Origin: Cupriavidus sp. 2SB
GTDB lineage: Bacteria; Pseudomonadota; Gammaproteobacteria; Burkholderiales; Burkholderiaceae
Length of the DNA: 64,000 nt
Assembly: GCF_005503625.1 (NCBI RefSeq)
Contig: NZ_SCMX01000014.1
Location: 1 to 64,000 of the forward strand
Direction: 5' to 3'
Shown one piece after another: positions 16,658-26,844 of this stretch. Below the pieces are notes generated by a model that was given only the letters and a program-made list of their open reading frames with translations, was not told the DNA's origin and made no database searches. Made by a program: the position numbers and the translations under genes. Position 1 is the first letter of the stretch. Every line of letters starts with the position of its first letter.

Positions 16658-17653
16658 CTACCCCACCTCCCCCCGCATCCCAATCTCCGCAATCAACTTC
16701 CCATACCGCGCATTCTCAGCCGCCACCATCTGGGCAAACTGCGCCGGCGATTCACTCTTCCGTAGTTCCCCTGCATTCGCTTTCGTCGACGCATCGAGCT
16801 TGCCGCTGCTCTGCAATGTCGATACCGCATCGAACAGCCGCTTCGTCAGCGCCGCAGGCAAACCCGCTGGCGCAAACAGTCCACTCCAGTTATCGAGCAC
16901 GAACCCTGGCGGCAGTACCTCGCCCAGCGTCGGCACATCCGGAAAGTAGACCGAGCGAGCCGCCGATGACACCGCCAATGCGCGGATCTGTCCGTTGCGT
17001 AAAAACGGCGCGGCCGTCGCCAGCACGGGCATGCCGAACTGGGTCTGGCCGCTGATCATTGCAGTCAGGATTTCGCTGGCGCCCTTGTAGGGGATGTGCA
17101 CGGCGTTGGTATGCGTCTGGTGCAGCAGGCTTTCCACGGCGAGGTGCGAGACCGCACCCTTGCCGCCCGAGCCGTAGTTCAGCGCGCCGGGCTTCTGCTT
17201 CATCGCGTCGATCAGTTCACGCGCGGTCTTGTACGGCGACGAAGCGGGTACAGCCAGCACCACGGGGCCGCCCGATACCGACGAGATGGCCGTGAAATCC
17301 TTGGCCGCGTCGTACGGCGGATCGCGATACAGGTGCACGTTGATCACGTGCTGGTTGGCCAGCACGCCGAGCGTGTAGCCATCGGGTTCGGCGCGCTTGA
17401 GTGCGCGAGCGCCGATGATGCCGCCTGCACCGCCGATGTTCTCGACCACCATCGGCTGGCCGAGCATCGGGCCGAGTTCGGCGGTCAGGCTGCGGGCCAT
17501 CGAATCCGGCGCGGTGCCTGCGATGAACGGCACGATCACGCGGATCGGGCGCGAGGGATAGTTGGCGGAGGGGGCGGCTGCAAAGCCGGTGCGGGTCACG
17601 ATGCCGCCCAGTGCGGCAGCGCCCGTCGTGGCAAGCCACTGACGTCGGTTCAT
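16658..17653 (-). CDS. Bug family (TctC-like) periplasmic solute receptor
   Basis: A 331-residue Bug receptor. The export signal (MNRRQWLATTGAAALGG...) begins with a twin-arginine-like pair. Family hallmarks are 'YPSRPIRVIVPFIAGTAPD', 'GARALKRAEPDGYTLG' and 'VHIPYKGASEILTAMISGQ'. Ribosome site AGGAG lies 8 bases before the ATG. It is the last gene of a minus-strand cluster with an acyl-CoA synthetase and an acyl-CoA dehydrogenase, suggesting that it captures an organic acid which is then CoA-activated. No transporter membrane genes are adjacent. The ligand is unknown. Confidence 0.9.
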   Translation of the reverse strand: MNRRQWLATTGAAALGGIVTRTGFAAAPSANYPSRPIRVIVPFIAGTAPDSMARSLTAELGPMLGQPMVVENIGGAGGIIGARALKRAEPDGYTLGVLANQHVINVHLYRDPPYDAAKDFTAISSVSGGPVVLAVPASSPYKTARELIDAMKQKPGALNYGSGGKGAVSHLAVESLLHQTHTNAVHIPYKGASEILTAMISGQTQFGMPVLATAAPFLRNGQIRALAVSSAARSVYFPDVPTLGEVLPPGFVLDNWSGLFAPAGLPAALTKRLFDAVSTLQSSGKLDASTKANAGELRKSESPAQFAQMVAAENARYGKLIAEIGMRGEVG

Positions 17654-17711
17654 GTCTGGTCTCCTGTTATGGCCGGCGCGCGGTCTGGTGCCGCGTCGCC
17701 GTGGGTCTTGG

Positions 17712-18887
17712 TCAGGCCGAAGCGGGGTCGAGGATGGCCTTGGCGATGGTGTTGCGCTGGATCTCGCTGGTGCCCGTGAAGATGCGGAACATCCGCAGCT
17801 TGCGCCAGGTCTGCTCGACGGGATGGCCGCGCGTCACGCCGAGGTTGCCGTGGATCTGCACAGCCTTGTCGGCCACTTCGAAGCAGCGCTCGGAGACGAA
17901 CAGCTTGCACGCCGCCGCCTTCATGCGCAGGTCCGCGCCCGCATCGGCCAGCATCGCGGTCTGGGCGATCATGCTCTCGCACGCCCACAACGCCGCCGCC
18001 ATGTCGGCCAGCATATGCTGAATGGCCTGAAAGCGCGCAATCGGTCCACCGAACTGGCGACGTTGCCCCGCGTATTCCACCGATGCTTCGTACGCACGCA
18101 TCGCCAGCCCCAGCATCGACGGGCAATGCAGTAGCCGGTTCACGTTGATGCGCGACATGCCCAGCTTGAACCCCCTGCCCTCGCCGCCGAAGATATTGGC
18201 GCGCGGCACGCGCACGTTCTCGAAATGGATGTCCGCGTCGATATGCTGGCCCGACATCGGCACATACTCGGTGCTCACCGTCACGCCGGGCAGGTCGAGA
18301 TCCACCAGCACCGCCGTGATCGATGGCGGCGTGGTCGAGGCATCCGTCACGCACATCACGATGGCGAAGTCTGCAAACGGTGCGCCGCTGATGTAGTGCT
18401 TCGTGCCGTTGATGACGAGTTCGTCGCCATCCACCACGGCGCTCGTGCGGATGCTTTGCGCGTCGGAGCCCGAGTGCGGTTCGGTCAGCGCGAAGCATGT
18501 CGATTTCTGGCCGCGAATCACGGGTTCGAAGTAACGCGCCACCTGATCGGGCGTGGCGTACTTCAGCATATTGCCCACGCGCGGCGGGCCGCCGAGATCG
18601 CCGAGCACATGGGGCGCCAGCGCGGCGCCGCTTGCAGCGAGGTCGGCCTTGAGTGCGCATTGTTCGGCGATATTGAGGCCGCGCCCGCCCAGTTCCACGG
18701 GCAGGCACGATGCATACAGCCCCAGTTCGCTGGAGCGTCGCCACACACCGCGCAGCACGTCGCGCGGCCATGCATCTTCGCTGCCGAGGCCGAGTTCGCG
18801 TTCCAGCGGACGCAGTTCCTCGTCGATGTAGCGCTGCACGGCGGCGCGGGTTTCGATCAGTACCGGATTGTTCAGATGGTCGAACAT
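17712..18887 (-). CDS. Acyl-CoA dehydrogenase family flavoprotein
   Basis: A 391-residue acyl-CoA dehydrogenase: helical N-terminal domain, beta middle domain with 'CFALTEPHSGSDAQSIRTSA' (FAD-binding), and a C-terminal helical domain with 'VQIHGNLGVTR' and FTGTSEIQRN. In the last motif a Thr stands where many family members have the catalytic Glu (YEGTSEI), so the base must lie elsewhere or the chemistry differs. Ribosome site AAGGAGG overlaps the stop of the synthetase gene 12 bp upstream, indicating an operon. It probably oxidises the acyl-CoA made by that synthetase; the chain type is unknown. Confidence 0.9.
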   Translation of the reverse strand: MFDHLNNPVLIETRAAVQRYIDEELRPLERELGLGSEDAWPRDVLRGVWRRSSELGLYASCLPVELGGRGLNIAEQCALKADLAASGAALAPHVLGDLGGPPRVGNMLKYATPDQVARYFEPVIRGQKSTCFALTEPHSGSDAQSIRTSAVVDGDELVINGTKHYISGAPFADFAIVMCVTDASTTPPSITAVLVDLDLPGVTVSTEYVPMSGQHIDADIHFENVRVPRANIFGGEGRGFKLGMSRINVNRLLHCPSMLGLAMRAYEASVEYAGQRRQFGGPIARFQAIQHMLADMAAALWACESMIAQTAMLADAGADLRMKAAACKLFVSERCFEVADKAVQIHGNLGVTRGHPVEQTWRKLRMFRIFTGTSEIQRNTIAKAILDPASA

Positions 18888-18899
18888 GGTGGCGCCTCC

Positions 18900-20453
18900 T
18901 TAGTTCACACGGCGGCTTTCACCGGCCCAGTACTGCTCGCGCACGAGCTTGCGCGCCAGCTTGCCGCTGGCGTTCTTCGGCAACTCGGCCACAAAATCCA
19001 CACTGCGCGGCGACTTGTAATCCGCAATGCGCGCGCGGCAATGGCCGATCAGGTCCGCCGCACTCGCCTGCCGGCCCGGCCACAGCGCCACCACGGCCTT
19101 CACGGTCTCGCCCCACGTTTCGTCGGGCACGCTGATCACGCACGCCTCCATCACGTCCGGATGCTGGTATAGCGTGGCTTCCACCTCGTTCGGATACACG
19201 TTGAAGCCTCCCGAGATGATCATGTCCTTCTTGCGATCGACGAGGTACACGTAGCCTTCTGCATCCACGCGCGCCAGATCCCCCGTGTGCAGCCAGCCAT
19301 CGATCAACACTTCGCGCGTCAGGTCCGGCGCGCCCCAGTAGCCCTGGAACACATCGGCGCCGCGGATCACCAGTTCGCCGATCTCGTCGCCGCTGACTTC
19401 CTCGCCGTGCTCGTTGACCACGCGCACTTCGGTCTCGCCCAGCGCACGGCCACACGATGCCAGGCGTTCCGGATGCGTTTCCATCGCGATGGCATGGTCG
19501 GTTGTGGAAAGCCGCATCACGCCCGATGTGGATTCGCTCGTGCCATAGCCCTGCGAGAGGATCGGACCGATGCGCTGCCACGCCTCGCGAATACGCGCCG
19601 GCGCCATTGGTGCCGCGCCGTAAGCCAGCGTGCGCAGGCTGCTCAAGTCCGCCGTGGCCAGCGTGGGCTCGGCCAACAGCATGTTGATCATCGCCGGCAC
19701 CATGAAGACGTGCGTGAGCTTGAGACGCGACACGTCGGCCAGGAATTGCGCCGGATCGAATTTCTCGAACAGCACCAGCGTGGCACCGAGGAAAAGATAG
19801 GGCTGCATCAACATGCCGGAGGCATGCGTGATCGGCCCGATCAGTGCGAGACGATCACCGGGACGCGCGGGACGATCCATCGTCAGGATCAGCTTGCGCA
19901 GCGACGCCAGGCGATTGCCATAGGTCTGCATCGCGGCCTTGATCTTGCCGGTGGAACCCGACGAGAAATGCAGCACGGCAAGGTCGTCGGGCTGCGGCGC
20001 GTAGTCGATGGGTGTGTCCGCGCCCTGCTCGATCAGGCTTTCATAGGCGCCGTAGCCGGCGGTGCTTCCCGCAATCGCGAAATAGTGTTCGATGCTGCCG
20101 AAGCCCGGCGTTGCACCCGAGTACCCCGTGTAGCCCGGTCCGGCGATCAGCACGCGCGGCGCGCAGTTCTCGACCACATCCGAGGCCTCGCTGGCCGTGA
20201 AGCGCGGATTCAGTGCCGCCTTGACCAGCCCGGCCTTGTACAGCGCGCATTCGATCTCCACCACCTCGGGGCAATTGCGCGACTGGATCGCCACGCGGTC
20301 CCCTTTCCGCAAACCCAGCGCGAGCAGCGCGTTGGCAAGGCGCGTGGATCGCTCGTCCAACTGGCGGAAGGTCAATACGCGGTCGCGGTACAGCACGGCG
20401 GGGTTGTCGCCCCAATAACGCGCCGCGCGCCGCAGGAAATAGGCGAATGTCAT
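18900..20453 (-). CDS. AMP-dependent acyl-CoA synthetase/ligase
   Basis: A 517-residue member of the ANL superfamily that activates a carboxylic acid to acyl-AMP and then acyl-CoA. The adenylate P-loop is SSGSTGKIK, followed by the YGTSES motif, the hinge region 'GDLARVDAEGYVYLVDRKKD', 'MIISGGFNVYPNEVE', and the C-terminal catalytic lysine in NASGKLAR. The length is normal. A strong ribosome site (AAGGAG) precedes the ATG. It is the first gene of the synthetase, dehydrogenase, Bug receptor operon, opposite a LysR gene. Medium-chain or aromatic substrates are plausible; they cannot be decided from motifs. Confidence 0.92.
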   Translation of the reverse strand: MTFAYFLRRAARYWGDNPAVLYRDRVLTFRQLDERSTRLANALLALGLRKGDRVAIQSRNCPEVVEIECALYKAGLVKAALNPRFTASEASDVVENCAPRVLIAGPGYTGYSGATPGFGSIEHYFAIAGSTAGYGAYESLIEQGADTPIDYAPQPDDLAVLHFSSGSTGKIKAAMQTYGNRLASLRKLILTMDRPARPGDRLALIGPITHASGMLMQPYLFLGATLVLFEKFDPAQFLADVSRLKLTHVFMVPAMINMLLAEPTLATADLSSLRTLAYGAAPMAPARIREAWQRIGPILSQGYGTSESTSGVMRLSTTDHAIAMETHPERLASCGRALGETEVRVVNEHGEEVSGDEIGELVIRGADVFQGYWGAPDLTREVLIDGWLHTGDLARVDAEGYVYLVDRKKDMIISGGFNVYPNEVEATLYQHPDVMEACVISVPDETWGETVKAVVALWPGRQASAADLIGHCRARIADYKSPRSVDFVAELPKNASGKLARKLVREQYWAGESRRVN

Positions 20454-20561
20454 CGGAAGTCTCCTTGCCTCTGGTTTTTTGTCGTGTGCGCCAAGTCTGT
20501 AAGATGGCAGCCATCACTACAATGCCGCATCGGGAATGAAGGCATAACCAACAGGAATGTG

Positions 20562-21452
20562 ATGGAGACTCGGGATATGGAATATGTGCTCGCGGTGAGC
20601 ACTCACGGCGGCATTGGGCGGGCGGCGGAGGCGCTGGGCATGACGCAACCGGCACTGACCAAGGCAATCCAGCGTGTGGAAGCGCAATTGGGCGTGCCGC
20701 TATTCGAACGCACCACGCTCGGCATGCGCGTGACGCAAGCCGGTACGGTGTTTCTGGAGCGGGCGCGTCGCATCCGGCTCGAATACGAGGACGCGCTCAA
20801 GGAGATGCGCGGCATCCAGACCGGCGAACAGGGCCTGCTGCGGCTCGGTTACTCGCCATCGATGCCCACCGGGTTGGTGCTGGGCGCCTGCCAGCAACTG
20901 ATTCGCGAGCGGCCCGTGGCGCGCCTGCGGCTGACCATGCGCGTGGCACGCGAACTGATGGATCTGGTGCAGGCCGGTGAAGTGGACCTGGCCGTGGCGC
21001 CGCTGCCGCGCCAGCCCAATCCCGCGCTGGCTTCGAAGGAACTTTTCACGGACCGGCTGGCCGTGGTGGCCGATGAAGACCATCCGCTACACCGTCGGCA
21101 GAACCTGGGACTGGCCGATCTGGTCGGCCAGCACTGGCTACTGCCCAGTGCGCATGTGCTGGTGCGGCAACAACTCGAAGCGGCGTTTGCCGAACTGGGA
21201 CTGCCCGCGCCCATCCTGCGCGTGGAGACCGATTTCGGCAGCACGACGTTGTTCGACCTCGTACGCGGCACCGAGATGCTGTGCATCGCGGGGGCAACGG
21301 GCAACAGCACACGGGCAAGCCTGCGGCCGATTGCCCTGCGCGCCGATGCGCTGGACCTCGGCCGCCGCGTCGGCGTGATGTCACGCGCAGGCGCCTACCT
21401 GTCGCCGCTGGCGCAGCGCATGATCGACATCCTCGAATCGCACATCGCGTAG
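20562..21452 (+). CDS. LysR family transcriptional regulator
   Basis: A 296-residue LysR regulator. The N-terminal HTH is 'GRAAEALGMTQPALTKAIQR', followed by the 'LFERTTLGMRVTQAG' wing and a full effector-binding domain. The ATG at 20562 has AGGA 7 bases upstream; the much longer open frame reaching back to 19287 runs antisense through the synthetase gene and is not real. The 108-bp gap to the divergent synthetase gene is the expected operator site. It probably controls the CoA-ligase operon in response to its substrate or a product. Confidence 0.9.
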   Translation: METRDMEYVLAVSTHGGIGRAAEALGMTQPALTKAIQRVEAQLGVPLFERTTLGMRVTQAGTVFLERARRIRLEYEDALKEMRGIQTGEQGLLRLGYSPSMPTGLVLGACQQLIRERPVARLRLTMRVARELMDLVQAGEVDLAVAPLPRQPNPALASKELFTDRLAVVADEDHPLHRRQNLGLADLVGQHWLLPSAHVLVRQQLEAAFAELGLPAPILRVETDFGSTTLFDLVRGTEMLCIAGATGNSTRASLRPIALRADALDLGRRVGVMSRAGAYLSPLAQRMIDILESHIA

Positions 21453-21821
21453 TTATTGCAGTGTGCGGAGGTAGGCCAGCAGGTCGTCCAACTGCCGCGC
21501 ATTGCTCATGCCCCAGAAACGCATCTTGGTGCCGGGCACGACCTTGGCGGGAGATTGCAGGAAAGCGCGCAGGGTGTCATCGGTCCAGACGACTGTCGAT
21601 GTCTTCATGGCATCGGAGTAGCGGTAGTCATCGGTGCCGCCCGCCTTTCTTCCGATGATCGCGTTGAGTTGCGGGCCAAACGCACCGCGTGCGGAAGGAC
21701 CGACCTGGTGGCATGAGGCGCAGCGGGTGGTGAAGATGTCACGGCCGGCGGTGAGATCGGCGGCTTGGGATGTTTGAGCGAGCGCGATGAGGGCGACCAA
21801 TGCCGCGAGCCGACTCCCCAC
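21453..21821 (-). CDS. c-type cytochrome (small, monohaem, periplasmic)
   Basis: A soluble class I cytochrome c. A signal peptide (LAALVALIALAQTSQA) is followed by mature ADLTAGRDIF, the haem site CASCH, and a distal methionine region 'GTKMRFWGM'. I place the start at the GTG at 21821, which gives a compact 20-residue signal peptide and lies 10 bases after GAGAGGGGAG, a ribosome-site-like stretch supplied by an interspersed repeat. An alternative ATG at 21911 would make a 152-residue product whose first 34 residues are encoded largely by that repeat (PSPPTPLPQAGEG); this is less likely. It is convergent with the LysR gene, whose stop codon abuts its own. The redox partner is unknown. Confidence 0.8.
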   Translation of the reverse strand: MGSRLAALVALIALAQTSQAADLTAGRDIFTTRCASCHQVGPSARGAFGPQLNAIIGRKAGGTDDYRYSDAMKTSTVVWTDDTLRAFLQSPAKVVPGTKMRFWGMSNARQLDDLLAYLRTLQ

Positions 21822-21831
21822 TGCCGGTTTG

Positions 21832-21990
21832 CTCCCCTCTCCCGCTTGCGGGAGAGGGGTTGGGGGAGAGGGCTGGCGGTTAATCATCGAACGTGTTGGG
21901 GCTTGCTTCATGAAACGATTGTTTTGGATATTTGATGCGCCTGCCCTCTCCCCCGGCCCCTCTCCCGCGTTGCGGGAGAGGGGAGAAAAC
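21832..21990. repeat. Paired-hairpin intergenic repeat, copy C, overlapping the 5' end of the cytochrome gene
   Basis: The first hairpin at 21832-21872 is CTCCCCTCTCCCGC, TTG, then the complement, followed by TTGGGGGAGAGGGC. The second hairpin at 21941-21990 is CCCTCTCCCCCGGCCCC..., GCGGGAGAGGGGAGAAAA. The middle differs from the other copies: the usual GTTCTGCTTGCCGACC segment is replaced. It lies at the start of the cytochrome gene rather than at a 3' end. Confidence 0.85.
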
Positions 21991-22109
21991 CGAGAGAAGG
22001 GCCAAAGACTCCGATTATGTAACAGCATGTGAGCCTGTGCAGCCTGAGGCCGAAACCACCTCACCCCGCTGCTTATAATGCCCGGCCGGTCAACCACCGC
22101 GCCCCCCTC

Positions 22110-24536
22110 ATGCGTCGTATCTCCTGGCTCGTCATGAGCCTCGTCATCGCTGCGCTGATGCAAGTGCCCGTCGCGTTCTCTGCCGAATCGGCAGCCCGAT
22201 CCGCGTCCGAGGCCGAAGCGCAGCAGATTCCCGTTCTCACGCACGCCGAAGCCGTCGCCGAACTCAAGCGCCTGCAGTCCGAGCAGGATCGCATCAAGCA
22301 ACTTGCCTCGGGCACGTCGGGCGACCTGCGCCTTGGCGATCTCAACGAAACGCTGCGGCAACTCGACGACGATGTCGACAAGCTCAACGCCTCGCTCACA
22401 CCACAGCGCGCCCAGATACAGGCGCAAGTGGATCTGCTCGGGCCCCCGCCCGATACCGCCACTGCACGCGAAGCACCTGCCGTGGTGCGCCAGCGCGCCG
22501 AACTCAATGCGCGCAAGGCGCAGCTCGACGATGAACTGAAGCAGGCCGCCGACAGCAAGGACAACATCGCCCATCTGCGCGACCAGTTGGCCAAGCTGCA
22601 GCGCAGCCGGCTCAAGGATCAGCTTGCGCTGCGTTCGGACAGCATCCTGAATCCTGCGTTCTGGACGCCGCTGTTCAAGCTGGGCGAAGAAGATCGCATG
22701 CGGCTTGGCAATTTCACCGACGAGATCAAGCCGATGCTGCGCGAAGCCTGGGAACCTGGGCAGCGTGGCAAGACCATCCTCCTGCTGGCCGTGGCGCTGG
22801 CCGTATGGTCGCTTGGGCGGCGATTGCTGGAGCGCGGCCTGGCGTGGTTCTGCCTGCACCAGTTGCCCGAAACACGCTTGCGGCGCAGCGCGCTAGCGCT
22901 TGCGACGGCATTGACCACCGTCGTCACGACAGCCGTCGCCGTGCGCATCGTCTATGCGGCGTTCACTGGCGGCGAAGAATTACCGGCTAGCCTGCAGGAC
23001 CTGATGGCCGAGATCGCCAAGCTGACGATGACTTCCGCACTGATCGCCGGACTGGGCCGTGCATTGCTGTGCACGCAGCATCCGTCATGGCGATTGCCTG
23101 CGCTGGCCGATCCGGTGGCGTTGGCGATGAAGCCCTTCCCCACCGTACTGGCTGGTCTGCTGCTGCTCGCGGGCACGCTCGAACAGTTCAATCGCATGGC
23201 CGATACCAGCGTGCAGGTGACGCTGCTTGGTCGTGGGCTGGTGTCGCTGGTGGTGGTGCTGACGATTGGTGCGGCGTTGCTGCGCGCCAATCGCGTGCGC
23301 AGCGAACTGGTGGCAGCGGGCGAGCGTCCCGAGGAACGCGCCACGCTGGCCGGGCTGATCCACGCGGCGGTCACGCTGATCGTGATCGTGGGGTTCGGTG
23401 CGCTGCTGATCGGCTATATCAGCTTTGCGCGCTTCCTGACCTATGAACTGGTCTGGTTCGATATCGTGCTGTGCAGCCTGTACCTGCTCACACAACTGAC
23501 GCGCGATACTTGCGAGGCATTGTTCTCGGCGAATCACCGCAGTGGCCGCGTGATCAAGCAACTGTTCGGCGTGGACGATTCGCACCTGGAGCAGGTGTCC
23601 ACGGTGCTGTCCGGTATCGGCGCCAGTGCACTGCTGCTGGTGGCGGTGCTGGCGCTGCTGACCGGTGGGTTCGGCACCACGCCCGCTGACCTGCTCAACA
23701 CGCTGCTGACCGTGCTCGGCGGCGAGAAGCTGCGCAGCATGAACATCATGCCGGACCGCATCCTCAACGCGGTCATCGCGCTGATCGTCGGCGTCTGGTT
23801 GCTGCGTTCGGTGCGGCGCTGGCTCGACGCCGAGATGCTGCCCAAGCTCTGCAAGGAGCCAGGGTTACGCGCTTCGCTGATCACGCTGTTCAGCAACGTG
23901 GGCTATGTGCTGCTGGTGCTGCTGACGCTGTCGCTGCTGGGCGTGAAATGGGAAAACCTGGCGTGGATCGTCAGTGCGCTGTCGGTGGGTATCGGCTTCG
24001 GCCTGCAGGAGATCGTGAAGAACTTCGTGTCGGGGCTGATCCTGTTGACCGAGCGCCCGGTGAAGGTGGGCGACATGGTGAGCCTGGCCGGCGTGGAAGG
24101 CGATATCCGCCGCATCAACGTGCGCGCCACGGAGATTCAGCTTGGCGACCGTTCCACGGTCATCGTGCCGAACTCGCAACTGATTTCGCAGAACGTGCGC
24201 AACGTCACGATGAGCAACAGCACGCAGGGCGTGGCCACGCTGCAACTCACCTTCCCGCTCAACACCGACCCCGAGGCCGTGCGCGACCTGTTGCTCGATG
24301 TCTATCATCAGCACGAGACCATCCTCGATATCCCCGCGCCATCGGTCACGTTCAGCCAGTTGGCGCCGAACGGCATTACGTTGAGTGTGACGGGCTACGT
24401 GAGCAGCCCGCGGATTGCGGCGGGCACCAAGAGCGACCTGCTGTTCGAAATCCTCAAACGACTGCGCGCCGCGAACATCTCGCTCTCGGAGCCGCAAACC
24501 CTGCGCGTGGAAAACATGGCGGCGCTGGGCATGTAG
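22110..24536 (+). CDS. MscS family mechanosensitive channel with DUF3772-like periplasmic domain
   Basis: An 808-residue inner-membrane protein. It has a signal peptide or first helix (residues 1-28), a periplasmic coiled-coil region (about 40-190, many Leu/Arg/Gln heptads), and about ten hydrophobic helices between 210 and 620. The conserved MscS core follows: pore helix 'VSALSVGIGFGLQEIVKNFVSG', beta domain 'RPVKVGDMVSLAGVEGDIRRI' and the C-terminal alpha/beta domain. Such large MscS/MscK-like channels release solutes on osmotic downshift. The ATG at 22110 is used because the signal peptide begins there; an in-frame GTG at 22029 is a weaker alternative. It stands alone with no partner gene. 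Confidence 0.92.
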   Translation: MRRISWLVMSLVIAALMQVPVAFSAESAARSASEAEAQQIPVLTHAEAVAELKRLQSEQDRIKQLASGTSGDLRLGDLNETLRQLDDDVDKLNASLTPQRAQIQAQVDLLGPPPDTATAREAPAVVRQRAELNARKAQLDDELKQAADSKDNIAHLRDQLAKLQRSRLKDQLALRSDSILNPAFWTPLFKLGEEDRMRLGNFTDEIKPMLREAWEPGQRGKTILLLAVALAVWSLGRRLLERGLAWFCLHQLPETRLRRSALALATALTTVVTTAVAVRIVYAAFTGGEELPASLQDLMAEIAKLTMTSALIAGLGRALLCTQHPSWRLPALADPVALAMKPFPTVLAGLLLLAGTLEQFNRMADTSVQVTLLGRGLVSLVVVLTIGAALLRANRVRSELVAAGERPEERATLAGLIHAAVTLIVIVGFGALLIGYISFARFLTYELVWFDIVLCSLYLLTQLTRDTCEALFSANHRSGRVIKQLFGVDDSHLEQVSTVLSGIGASALLLVAVLALLTGGFGTTPADLLNTLLTVLGGEKLRSMNIMPDRILNAVIALIVGVWLLRSVRRWLDAEMLPKLCKEPGLRASLITLFSNVGYVLLVLLTLSLLGVKWENLAWIVSALSVGIGFGLQEIVKNFVSGLILLTERPVKVGDMVSLAGVEGDIRRINVRATEIQLGDRSTVIVPNSQLISQNVRNVTMSNSTQGVATLQLTFPLNTDPEAVRDLLLDVYHQHETILDIPAPSVTFSQLAPNGITLSVTGYVSSPRIAAGTKSDLLFEILKRLRAANISLSEPQTLRVENMAALGM

Positions 24537-24559
24537 TGCCACGGATGGCGCCACCGCAG

Positions 24560-24778
24560 CTATCGGCCGGGGCCGTCGTGCCCCGTCCAGATATCGGAAC
24601 CGTCATCGCACGTGGATAGCGCGATCATTTGCTGGCAGTGCTGGCATCTGTAGACAAAAACCTGCCTCCCGGCGTGCCGCCCATGCGGCAAGCCGTCATC
24701 CGTTCGTAACAGTCTCGGGTGTGGCGGAACATAACCCGGACGGCCCAGCAGGCTCTTGCAAAGTTCGCAAGGAACCAT
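24560..24778 (-). CDS. Small zinc-ribbon-like protein (unknown)
   Basis: A 72-residue protein with two CxxC knuckles, CELC near residue 4 and CQHC about 46 residues later, spaced as in zinc ribbons. The ATG at 24778 is preferred because GGAG lies 8 bases upstream; another ATG at 24799 is in frame. It sits between the convergent MscS gene and the proline iminopeptidase gene and has its own short upstream gap. Small double-knuckle proteins may bind nucleic acid or protein partners; no specific function can be given. Confidence 0.6.
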   Translation of the reverse strand: MVPCELCKSLLGRPGYVPPHPRLLRTDDGLPHGRHAGRQVFVYRCQHCQQMIALSTCDDGSDIWTGHDGPGR

Positions 24779-24910
24779 GGTGCTCTCCAAATACTGCATT
24801 CGGTCGGCGCAACAACAAAGTCTCGAACAATGCAGACATTGGTGCAGCGCAGCAAAAATTCAGTATAGGCGCACGATCGTTCGGTTGCCACGGCGCAAAC
24901 GGCCAATAGA

Positions 24911-25942
<1,032 letters not shown>

Positions 25943-26010
25943 TTAAGCTTCGTTTAAGTTTCCGGCCCTAGATTGAAGCCGTACCGCAACCGAACCGAAA
26001 AGGTGACGCC

Positions 26011-26742
26011 ATGACCCCCCAAGACGCGCAAGCACTGGAATCCTTCCTGAGCCAACTGACCCAAGCGCGTGCCGAAGCCAAGGACCCGCAGGCCGCCGCG
26101 CTGATTGCCGACGCCGCCGCGCGCCAGCCCGACACCGCCTACCTGCTGGTGCAGCGTGCCATGCTGCTGGACCGCGCGCTGCAGAATGCGCAGGCGCAGA
26201 TACAGACGCTGCAGGGCCAGCTTCAGGCGTCCCAGGCCGGGACTTCGCGAGGCTTTGTCGATAACGACTCGGCATGGGGCGCCAGCGCAGGCCGCGCATC
26301 CACCGGATATCCGCAGCAAGGCGCACCGCAATATCAGCAATCGCCGCAGTATCAGCAGCAACCGCAGTATCAGCAACAACCGCCGCAATACCAGGCGCAG
26401 CCCGCCCCGGCCGCCGCACCCGCGCGTGGCGGCTTCCTGAGTGGCGGGATGGGTGGCACGCTGGGTTCCATCGCCACCACGGCGGCGGGCGTGGCCGGTG
26501 GCGCGATGCTGTTCCAGGGCATCGAGAACCTCTTCCACCATGGCAGTGGCGGTGGCGGCTTCCTGGGCGGCGGCCAATCCTCGCCAAACGAAACCGTCGT
26601 CAACAACTTCTATGGGGACGATGGCACGGGGAACAACGGCAGCAACGGGAACAACGACCTGCTGGCCGATAACGGCAACCTGGACAACGGACTCGACGAC
26701 TATGTCGACGACAACAGCCAGTCCGACGATTCGTTCTTCTGA
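26011..26742 (+). CDS. DUF2076 domain protein
   Basis: A 243-residue protein of the DUF2076 family, sometimes named a periplasmic ligand-binding sensor although no function is established. The N-terminal helix 'ALESFLSQLTQARAEAKD' and the heptad region to residue 75 (LQNAQAQIQTLQGQLQA) look like a coiled coil. Residues about 98-130 are tyrosine/glutamine/proline repeats (YQQQPQ). A glycine/alanine hydrophobic segment (about 140-175) follows, and the tail is acidic and rich in Asn/Asp. There is no cleavable signal peptide. The ribosome site AAAGGTG is good. A 9-bp GC stem follows the stop. Confidence 0.85.
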   Translation: MTPQDAQALESFLSQLTQARAEAKDPQAAALIADAAARQPDTAYLLVQRAMLLDRALQNAQAQIQTLQGQLQASQAGTSRGFVDNDSAWGASAGRASTGYPQQGAPQYQQSPQYQQQPQYQQQPPQYQAQPAPAAAPARGGFLSGGMGGTLGSIATTAAGVAGGAMLFQGIENLFHHGSGGGGFLGGGQSSPNETVVNNFYGDDGTGNNGSNGNNDLLADNGNLDNGLDDYVDDNSQSDDSFF

Positions 26743-26754
26743 CAAGGCGGTAAC

Positions 26755-26777
26755 GGGCGCCGTGTAGGACGGCGCCC
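26755..26777. terminator. GC-rich hairpin after the DUF2076 gene
   Basis: A perfect 9-bp stem (GGGCGCCGT/ACGGCGCCC) with a 5-base loop lies 13 bases after the stop. No T-run follows, so it may slow or protect the transcript end rather than be a standard intrinsic terminator. Confidence 0.4.
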
Positions 26778-26844
26778 GGTTGCATACCTCTGGCCAAAGC
26801 AGGCACCATCTCCGCATTCGGGAACCCCCGTCGGAGCCGGTGCC

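Noticed and set aside
17650..18771. 373-codon arginine-rich frame overlapping the acyl-CoA dehydrogenase
   Set aside because: Out-of-frame shadow on the same strand; composition is unlike a real protein.
19287..20561. 425-codon N-terminal extension of the second LysR frame
   Set aside because: It runs antisense through the acyl-CoA synthetase gene and has no LysR-like content; the ATG at 20562 has a ribosome site and the HTH follows at once.
21912..22859. N-terminal extension of the cytochrome frame
   Set aside because: It is antisense to the MscS channel gene and includes the interspersed repeat.
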